The notes below the pieces were generated by a model. The model searched no databases. It worked only from the letters and a program-made list of their open reading frames with translations, and was not told the DNA's origin. A DNA stretch of 12,673 nucleotides from Candidatus Omnitrophota bacterium (GTDB lineage Bacteria; Omnitrophota; Gorgyraeia; Duberdicusellales; 4484-171), in assembly GCA_021735105.1 (NCBI GenBank), contig JAIPHS010000077.1, positions 1-12,673 on the forward strand. Reading direction: 5' to 3'. The stretch's first letter is position 1; every line of letters starts with the position of its first letter. Positions 7,658 through 12,673 of this stretch are shown one piece after another. Made by a program: the position numbers and the translations under genes.

Positions 7658-9208
7658 CTAATCTGCTTTTTTCAAATCATATAAATCTACATAAATACCA
7701 TCGCGATAAAAACTTCTGATTTTTTTAAATCTTCTCATGGCCCGCTTCCGTACAGCTGTGGCGTGTTCTCCCAAGATACCGTTTCTTAACCAATTCGAAG
7801 ATATAAGCCACATCCTAAAATTATAATATTTTTTCTCTTTCCCGAAAATATAACAACTATAACCATACTGTCCCTCATTAAGATAACCCTTATTTATCGC
7901 AATAATTTTATCCAACGAATATCTCCGCCGCCAATACTCATCCTTCTGTTCTTCTGGAATAGTTAAGTATATTTGATTTAATGGCGAGTCCTTGAAATAA
8001 TATAAGAATGAAGGGATTGTGCTTACGTGAGAATGGGCTATCAAATCACCAGGTAAAATATTGTCTTTTATAATATCTATAGCTTTGTCAAACGATTTTT
8101 TGGCAGGAACGCCATGATGGAATCGTAAGGGTGCCACTATTTTGCCTTGATAATAATTAAACAACGAAAAAGACATTAATATAATTAGAAACGATAAAAA
8201 TAAACAAAATATTTTTTTACATTTAGTTTTCATTATTAACGAGCTTATCAGAATATAAAAAAATGGTGAAAAAATTATCAGATACCTTGATAGATAAACG
8301 GGAGCCAGATACTTTCCTGCAAAAAAAAGAAGTATTAAAGGTAAAATCGAATAGCTTAAAAGCAAAGAATCTTTCCCTTTTGAGTTAAACATAAACAACC
8401 AAATGATTATAGCTAAAGAGATTAAAATTATGGCTGCAGAAAACTGTCCGAAACTTGCATTATAACCTAATAAAAAATTACCTAAACTTATAGGTATAGC
8501 GTAAAACTGAGGGGAATCTAGCCAAAACATTCTTCGAATAAGCGAAAATTGTTTATAGAAAAAAAAGGTAAAAGGCAGCAAAAACAGAATAATCAGTGAA
8601 AGAAGAAATATTAGCCTAGAAAAACTAATCTTCTTTCTCCCAGCAATAAAAATAATTATTGGCAACAACAATAGAACTGTAAAATAATTTAGATAGATGT
8701 TGATAATACTTACAACTGCGATTAAAAACCACCAGGCGAAACCGCGTTTCAAATCAACAGATTTTAAAAACATAAACACCATAACCAGAGAAAAGAAAAC
8801 AGATAAACTATACATTCTTGCCTCTTGAGCATACCAAATATGCAACGGACAAATTGTAAATATTAAAGCGCTGATTAAGCCTACGTAATTATTATAAAAT
8901 TTTTTCCCGATGATAAAAACAAAAGGAATGGATGCTGACCCGAAAAACGAGGATAAAGACCTTATGACAAACTCCCCATCGCCAAAAAGATTAATCCAAA
9001 GATGCAAAATCATATAATATAGCGGCGGCTGGTAACGATAAGCAAAAATACGCAAAAAATAAGCTAAATTATTTGCACCAATTACACTATAAACTTCGTC
9101 ATACCATAGATCAAAAAAAGAAAGTTGATAAAAGCGCAGTGAAGCCCCTAAGGCTACCAGAAAAAAAAGAATAAAATTTCTTACCCTTATTTTGTTTTTA
9201 TTTATCAT
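7658..9208 (-). CDS. GT39-family membrane glycosyltransferase
   Basis: Polytopic membrane glycosyltransferase of 516 residues, expected to use a polyprenyl-phosphate-linked sugar on the outer face of the inner membrane. Hallmarks of bacterial GT39-like enzymes are easy to see: LWYDEVYS (34-41) carries the acidic pair Asp37-Glu38 in the first outer loop; QPPLYYMILHLW (60-71) and VIRSLS (81-86) follow; WYAQEARMYSL (125-135) is the second conserved loop; and LSRYLIIFSP (306-315) matches the late SRY motif. About ten membrane spans cover residues 12-350, with a soluble C-terminal domain of some 160 residues. The start is ATG 9208; AAGG lies only one base away, too close to be a normal ribosome site. 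The coding sequence is very AT-rich (12 G/C in 8221-8280). Sugar and acceptor are unknown. Confidence 0.85.
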   Translation of the reverse strand: MINKNKIRVRNFILFFLVALGASLRFYQLSFFDLWYDEVYSVIGANNLAYFLRIFAYRYQPPLYYMILHLWINLFGDGEFVIRSLSSFFGSASIPFVFIIGKKFYNNYVGLISALIFTICPLHIWYAQEARMYSLSVFFSLVMVFMFLKSVDLKRGFAWWFLIAVVSIINIYLNYFTVLLLLPIIIFIAGRKKISFSRLIFLLSLIILFLLPFTFFFYKQFSLIRRMFWLDSPQFYAIPISLGNFLLGYNASFGQFSAAIILISLAIIIWLFMFNSKGKDSLLLSYSILPLILLFFAGKYLAPVYLSRYLIIFSPFFYILISSLIMKTKCKKIFCLFLSFLIILMSFSLFNYYQGKIVAPLRFHHGVPAKKSFDKAIDIIKDNILPGDLIAHSHVSTIPSFLYYFKDSPLNQIYLTIPEEQKDEYWRRRYSLDKIIAINKGYLNEGQYGYSCYIFGKEKKYYNFRMWLISSNWLRNGILGEHATAVRKRAMRRFKKIRSFYRDGIYVDLYDLKKAD

Positions 9209-9224
9209 GCCTTCACAATATTGC

Positions 9225-9326
9225 TTAAAAGACTTCCCAGAAATCCAACATCTTTGGCGCTATATCCGTTTTCTTAACTACCAGCCCCTTTACTTTTGCC
9301 TTTTTTAGCTCAATAAACTCACATCC
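9225..9326 (-). pseudogene. Start-less 33-codon coding-like fragment (possible gene remnant)
   Basis: In the gap before the GT39 gene, one minus-strand frame is bounded by TAA on both sides (upstream stop at 9329-9327, own stop at 9227-9225) and reads as plausible protein: CEFIELKKAKVKGLVVKK, then TDIAPKMLDFWEVF. It has no ATG, GTG or TTG near its beginning, and it is visibly richer in G/C than the roughly 100 bases upstream. Two short stretches further upstream in other frames (ending FLDDLFDQLIINLLKLKIY near 9350-9390) may belong to the same broken gene. The product is not recognised. It may be the 3' remnant of a deleted gene, or chance. Confidence 0.3.
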
Positions 9327-9463
9327 TTATTTTTTATTAATAAATTTTTAATTTCAATAAATTAATTATTAATTGGTCAAAAAGATCGTCTAAAAATACT
9401 TAAATTCCAGCATGCTCTCAATTCAGTTATATGATAATTTTTAATATAAGGCCTCAATTAAAA

Positions 9464-10957
9464 TTAGTGCTTAAAACAGTGCCCTTCTTTTTTCGAAAAT
9501 TCGGTACTCAGGCATTTGAAAACAATACTTACCCCTTCTTTAATCCGATAGTTAAAAAACTTATCAAATCCAAGCAAACCAACAATATATATACCTAACC
9601 CTCCGAGAATAAATACCCCAAATCCGATAAAACTCAAACCCGTCCAAACTTGTCTAACCGCAAATAATACAACCCCCATAAACCCAGCCGCCAGAACCGG
9701 AAACATTATTATTTTAACTATCACATATTTTGAAATTAGCAACATTCTATTTATTATAAACAATGAAAAAATACATGCCAGCAAAGCAGACAAGGTTACG
9801 GCAGAAGCAATGCCGGATATTTGCCAATTACCAGCAAAAGGATATATAAGCAAAGTCAATAAACATAATTGCATTATTTGCAGTTTTGTTCTTATTGCCG
9901 GTTTCCCCATTGCCAGAAAAATCTGATGTGTGGTTATCAGCACAACGCGAATAAGGCCAAATAAAGAAAAAATTCTAAGTACTGGAACTATAGGGCTCCA
10001 TTTACTGCCTAAAAATAATCTCGTCAATTCATGCGGATAAAACATAAGTATCCCGGCAAAAAAAGAAATCATGGCAACGACTAATTGTAATGCTCTTAAA
10101 TACAAAGATCTTATCTGCTCAAGATTGCCTTTTAACTTGGCAAATCCCGGAAATATAACCCGGGGTATTATAGCGATAATTTCTTTGGGCAGTAAATTAG
10201 AAATTCTAAACGCCATTTGATAAAATCCCAATGCTGCAACATTAGCTAATTTCCCAACAAAAAAATTATCAACCTGTGTTAATAAAGCAAAAAGTATACT
10301 TGAAAAAAGCACCCACCTCCCAAATAAAAATAGCTCTCTCGCCTTGTCTTTTTGAAAAACAAATCTCGGCCGGTATGAGTGCATTTTATAACTGATAATT
10401 AAACAAACAATTTTTTCAGCTAAAACTCCCAACACAATCGCCCAAAAATTTCTTAAAAGATAAGCTGATATTATGGTAACACTGAAATTAGCCAAATAAC
10501 CCCAAAGAAAATATTGAGAAATTTTTTTGAATTTGAGTTCTTTAGTAAAATAAACTATCCCGATATTCGCAAAAGCATCTAGCGGCAACAACAACCCTAA
10601 TACCGGAATCACTCTTCTGAGATAAGGGGCATTAAAAAAATCGGAAATATACGGATTTAAAAAAAGAATCACTCCGTAAACTGCGCAGCTTTGAACAATA
10701 CCCATTGTCCAGGCAGTATCAAGGAATTTATTTATACCTTCCTGTTTTTGGACTAAAGCAGAAAAAACTCCGATTTTTGTAAATGGCCTTACCGATGCAA
10801 CCACCACAAAGCCCATCCCGATCAACCCGAAATCAAATGAATCTAAACAACGCGCGAGGACAAAAAGCGATAAAAAATTAAAAATCAACAATAATATCCT
10901 AAGAGATGCTATCCAAGCAACCCCTTTAGCCATACGGTTATAAATATTATTATTCAT
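9464..10957 (-). CDS. Wzx-type lipid-linked oligosaccharide flippase (polysaccharide transport family)
   Basis: Integral membrane protein of 497 residues with about 12-14 hydrophobic spans. It is expected to move undecaprenyl-diphosphate-linked repeat units from the cytoplasmic to the periplasmic face. The N-terminus is characteristic of the WzxC/TuaB-like branch of the MOP superfamily: MAKGVAWIASLR (9-20), LSLFVLARCLDSFDFGLIGM (29-48), then KIGVFSALVQK (61-71). A mid-protein LLTQVDNFFVGKLANVAALG segment (about 224-243) also matches the family. It is the only exporter in the window and links the cytoplasmic GT2 enzymes with the two GT-C enzymes. The start ATG 10957 has no clear Shine-Dalgarno site; Met9 is an alternative. 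Upstream, TTTAAA and CATAAT 18 bases apart make a weak promoter candidate. The family call is firm; the glycan carried is unknown. Confidence 0.88.
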   Translation of the reverse strand: MNNNIYNRMAKGVAWIASLRILLLIFNFLSLFVLARCLDSFDFGLIGMGFVVVASVRPFTKIGVFSALVQKQEGINKFLDTAWTMGIVQSCAVYGVILFLNPYISDFFNAPYLRRVIPVLGLLLPLDAFANIGIVYFTKELKFKKISQYFLWGYLANFSVTIISAYLLRNFWAIVLGVLAEKIVCLIISYKMHSYRPRFVFQKDKARELFLFGRWVLFSSILFALLTQVDNFFVGKLANVAALGFYQMAFRISNLLPKEIIAIIPRVIFPGFAKLKGNLEQIRSLYLRALQLVVAMISFFAGILMFYPHELTRLFLGSKWSPIVPVLRIFSLFGLIRVVLITTHQIFLAMGKPAIRTKLQIMQLCLLTLLIYPFAGNWQISGIASAVTLSALLACIFSLFIINRMLLISKYVIVKIIMFPVLAAGFMGVVLFAVRQVWTGLSFIGFGVFILGGLGIYIVGLLGFDKFFNYRIKEGVSIVFKCLSTEFSKKEGHCFKH

Positions 10958-11069
10958 AGATAAAACGGTTGGAAATTATGAAAAGAGGCTAAAGTAAATT
11001 TAAAGGCATCCTGCTAAACGTAAAGCATCCGCGCGCAAGATTCAGTTTACCAATAGTTTTAATCGCCAT

Positions 11070-11090
11070 CATACCGAAAATACGGCTATG
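11070..11090 (-). terminator. Stem-loop directly after the stop of the small secreted gene (terminator or processing hairpin)
   Basis: The minus strand reads CATAGCCG-TATTTT-CGGTATG from the base after the TAA stop. Seven base pairs form, with one bulged G and a 6-base loop. No T-run follows on the minus strand, so a classic intrinsic terminator is not supported. Partial termination or 3'-end protection is possible. Confidence 0.3.
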
Positions 11091-11501
11091 TTAGAACATG
11101 AAATCTTTAATTTTAATTAAGTCAATGCCTTCTACTACAGCAGTTTCAATTAAGACCGAACTCTCTCCAAAGCCTTGATGGATAAGCCGTACATCTTCGT
11201 CTTCTATCGGCGGGCCGTCATCTGCGCTGTCATTATACCCGTAAATATATACAATATCTCCTATTTTACCCTCAAACTCCAAAACATATTCTCCGGGTTT
11301 ATCTATACTTGTCCAGGCTACTTCATCGCTAACCCGGGGGTCCGGCCCGTCAAAAGCATCAATAAAAATTGCACCCTGCTCCCATTGAGGAAAAATAACA
11401 TTTCCTTTTATCGTTATTGTCTCTAGAGACTCTGCCTGAGCATGTCCATATGCCGTAAACAGCAAACACAAACACACTACCAGCACAACACCTTTTCTCA
11501 T
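11091..11501 (-). CDS. Small Sec-secreted protein, probable beta-sandwich (transthyretin-like) fold
   Basis: Protein of 136 residues that I cannot assign to a named family. The N-terminus has a basic start (MRK), a hydrophobic core (VVLVVCLCLLF) and AQA before Glu24, a standard signal peptidase I site, so the mature protein of about 113 residues should be periplasmic or secreted. The mature part is acidic and strand-rich: TITIKGNVIFP, GAIFIDAFDGPDP, GEYVLEFEGKIGDIVYIYGY, then a DSADDGPP turn. The order of GxIxIxAxD, GxYxLxF and VYIYGYND resembles the carboxypeptidase-regulatory/transthyretin-like fold, which is inference. It has its own promoter and a perfect AAGGAGG five bases from the ATG, so it is probably well expressed and transcribed independently of the glycan genes. 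A role in binding envelope glycan or metal (acidic loop) is speculation. Confidence 0.8.
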   Translation of the reverse strand: MRKGVVLVVCLCLLFTAYGHAQAESLETITIKGNVIFPQWEQGAIFIDAFDGPDPRVSDEVAWTSIDKPGEYVLEFEGKIGDIVYIYGYNDSADDGPPIEDEDVRLIHQGFGESSVLIETAVVEGIDLIKIKDFMF

Positions 11502-11506
11502 ATCAT

Positions 11507-11513
11507 CCTCCTT
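11507..11513 (-). promoter_or_regulatory. Perfect Shine-Dalgarno site of the small secreted gene
   Basis: AAGGAGG on the minus strand lies five bases from ATG 11501. It is by far the strongest ribosome binding site in the window; most glycan genes here have none that can be recognised. Confidence 0.85.
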
Positions 11514-11543
11514 CTTAACTTAAAAGTTATTCCTCTTAACTTT

Positions 11544-11571
11544 ATTCTATTTTAGGAAAACATTCAGTCAA
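11544..11571 (-). promoter_or_regulatory. Near-consensus sigma-70 promoter of the small secreted gene
   Basis: TTGACT (11571-11566, 5 of 6 consensus positions) and TAGAAT (11549-11544, 5 of 6) are 16 bases apart. Transcription would start near 11537, giving a leader of about 36 bases. The -35 begins just past the stop codon of the broken TPR/SGNH gene. Confidence 0.65.
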
Positions 11572-11574
11572 GCA

Positions 11575-12203
11575 TTATTTAAAGAATGCCTCAAGGATCT
11601 TTTTGGCGATATTGTTAGCAAGAAGACGGTTCCCCCGGTCCGTACAGTGGCCGAAGTCACCAGCAAAATTGTCCGAAAAATAAGCGCTATATTCGTCATC
11701 TTCTAAGGCCTTTGTAAAGGCCTTCCGATTATCCACAAACAAAACTTCATCCTCCTGTTTAAACATATTCCGTAAGTAGCTTACATCCCGTAAAGGATAC
11801 TGAACGCAAACCAGGGTTATTTTGCGCTGTTTAAGAATTTTGTATAACTTTAAATAATTTTTTTGAGTCTGAGTATTATATGTTTTTATCAAAAGTTTAT
11901 CCGCTTTCTTATCGTATTTACGAGCGGCATTTTCTTTACCTATTTGGCGATAGCATAAAGCTAATGCTTTTAACGCGAAAATGTCATTAGTCTCAGGGCC
12001 TAATGCTTTAGAAAAAAAACTATCGCGTCCTCATACCTAAATTGCCGGCAAGCAACCCAAGCTTTTCCTAAAACACCCTTAGTGTTATTAGGATCCATAG
12101 CTAACACTTTTTCAAAAAGCCGATTAAAGGCAGAAAATGCCCCTCGAAATTCACCTTGAGCATAAAGCTTCCATCCAGGCAGCATATTGACAACCGGGTG
12201 TGC
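11575..12203 (-). pseudogene. Broken TPR/SGNH-hydrolase-like gene (5'-truncated and frameshifted)
   Basis: Two minus-strand reading frames form one protein if a single base is added to the run of eight T (plus-strand A8, 12012-12019). The first frame (12203 to 12003, ATG at 12185) encodes GWKLYAQGEFRGAFSAF, VLAMDPNNTKGVLGKAW and RYEDAIVFF, the classic TPR pattern. The second frame continues with SKALGPETNDIFALKALAL, CYRQIGKENAARKYDKKADK, and then a soluble domain ending at 11575. That domain ends in GDFGHCTDRGNRLLANNIAK, where the Asp and His three apart match the DxxH of block V of SGNH hydrolases. The N-terminal GDS block with the nucleophilic serine is absent, and decayed IS3 transposase sequence abuts the 5' end. 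An intact relative would probably be an envelope hydrolase or esterase acting on a glycan. A sequencing error in the homopolymer could mimic the frameshift, but not the 5' truncation. Confidence 0.75.
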
Positions 12204-12673
12204 TTATCCTTCTTTATTTCCTTAGGCTGTAATATATTCAGGTTTTTCATGTGCCGGTAAATCTTTTGTGGTTATATTCGCCAAATAATTCAGTTACTTC
12301 CCGGTAATCATAGACTAACTCAAAGCCCCGCAGGCCTCCTAGCTACCGTGTTAATTGTTCATCCAACGGCCGGCGGCAACGGCGATCATCGCCAGCTTTT
12401 GAAGCATAGTAATATGTGGTTTTGTTTCAAAAACATCGCTTTCAGGGTAATTTTAAGTGGTATTTTTTCTTCGTTAACTAATTTTTGTGTAATTTTACGT
12501 TTTTTGTTTATTTTTAGAGTTTCTCTGAATTATTTTTGAATGTCGATAATTAACTGCTGTTCACCAATCATCTTCAGCAGGCAATTACGTTCTGTTTCCC
12601 AGGATTTATCCTGACATTATTTTTTTTCGCTTATCCTGGAGGCCTTCTTTTAAGGCAGTTAACCTCTCTTCCC
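12194..12673 (-). mobile_element. Decayed IS3-family insertion sequence: OrfA tail and OrfB head, both broken
   Basis: There is no long open frame here, but pieces in shifted minus-strand frames line up as an IS3-family transposase in the correct order. EERLTALKEGLQDKRKK (from 12671) and CLLKMIGEQQLIIDIQK (ending 12533) resemble the end of OrfA, whose leucine-zipper region typically reads IGEQ-L-I--LKK. LVNEEKIPLKITLKAM (about 12478-12431) resembles the OrfB start. YDYREVTELFGEYNHK (12312-12265) and, one frame over, KIYRHMKNLNILQPK (12265 to about 12221) match the YGYRR...NHKRVYRLMKE-GLLQPK segment of OrfB. The sequence stops after KDKHTR (12194), so the catalytic DDE domain is missing. At least three in-frame stops and two frameshifts make it inactive. 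It may extend beyond the right edge, and no terminal inverted repeats can be defined. Confidence 0.75.

Noticed and set aside
11516..11542. AAGTTA/TAACTT/AAGTTA arrangement before the secreted gene, which could form two mutually exclusive hairpins like a translational switch
   Set aside because: The predicted transcription start (about 11537) leaves the first AAGTTA mostly outside the transcript, and the second pairing has only a 2-base centre, so a switch is not supported.
12348..12539. A 63-codon plus-strand open frame in the right-hand region
   Set aside because: The same DNA on the minus strand reads as IS3 OrfB fragments. The plus-strand peptide is low in complexity and rich in Phe/Ile, as expected from reverse-reading A-rich coding DNA.
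12600..12613. Perfect palindrome CAGGAT-TT-ATCCTG with a further ATCCTGG copy at 12633-12639, considered as a terminal inverted repeat
   Set aside because: It lies inside the region aligned to OrfA fragments, not at an element end, and the repeats are too short to define a terminus.
1..12673. CRISPR arrays, tRNA or rRNA genes and complete insertion sequences
   Set aside because: No regularly spaced repeats, no tRNA-like cloverleaf or rRNA sequence, and no element with an intact transposase were seen by eye on either strand.

Overview
The window is a bacterial surface-polysaccharide (O-antigen or capsule type) biosynthesis locus. Every gene I can support lies on the minus strand, so transcription runs from high to low coordinates. 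The DNA is AT-rich and gene-dense, with short gaps, a 4-base ATGA overlap and several alternative (GTG) starts. The membrane enzymes, Wzx-type flippase and Sec-secreted protein fit a bacterium with a cell envelope. The GDFGHC-containing TPR/SGNH protein and the general character resemble uncultivated PVC-group/Omnitrophota-like genomes, but that placement comes from recollection of protein style and is weak.

Layout in transcription order. (1) 12673-12194: a heavily decayed IS3-family transposase (OrfA tail and OrfB head) with stops and frameshifts. (2) About 12203-11575: it abuts a broken gene for a TPR plus SGNH-hydrolase-like protein, which has lost its 5' part and is frameshifted at a run of eight A (plus strand). 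(3) 11571-11070: a small secreted protein with its own near-consensus promoter, a perfect AAGGAGG ribosome site and a stem-loop right after its stop codon. (4) 10957-9464: a Wzx-like flippase. (5) 9463-9209: an AT-rich gap holding a 33-codon, protein-like, start-less fragment. (6) 9208-4648: a very AT-rich block with a GT39-type membrane glycosyltransferase, a radical SAM protein with a degenerate SPASM domain, and a second GT-C-type membrane protein. (7) 4647-4507: a promoter followed by a stem-loop that would form the 5' end of the next transcript. (8) 4506-96: a more GC-rich, tightly packed block of a CarB-like ATP-grasp enzyme, a GT2 glycosyltransferase, a DegT/DnrJ/EryC1 aminotransferase and another GT2 glycosyltransferase. 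The start of a further gene may lie at the left edge.

How the genes may work together (inference). The GT2 enzymes would build a lipid-linked oligosaccharide on the cytoplasmic face, the aminotransferase would supply an amino sugar, and the flippase would move the lipid-linked unit across the membrane. The two GT-C enzymes would add sugars from polyprenyl-phosphate donors on the outer face. The ATP-grasp enzyme and the radical SAM protein are the unexplained parts; they suggest an amide/peptide-type substituent or an unusual modification of the glycan or a carrier. No Wzy polymerase, initiating transferase or nucleotide-sugar dehydratase/epimerase is recognisable here, so the pathway must extend outside the window. 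Composition and the internal promoter suggest that the locus was assembled from at least two pieces.
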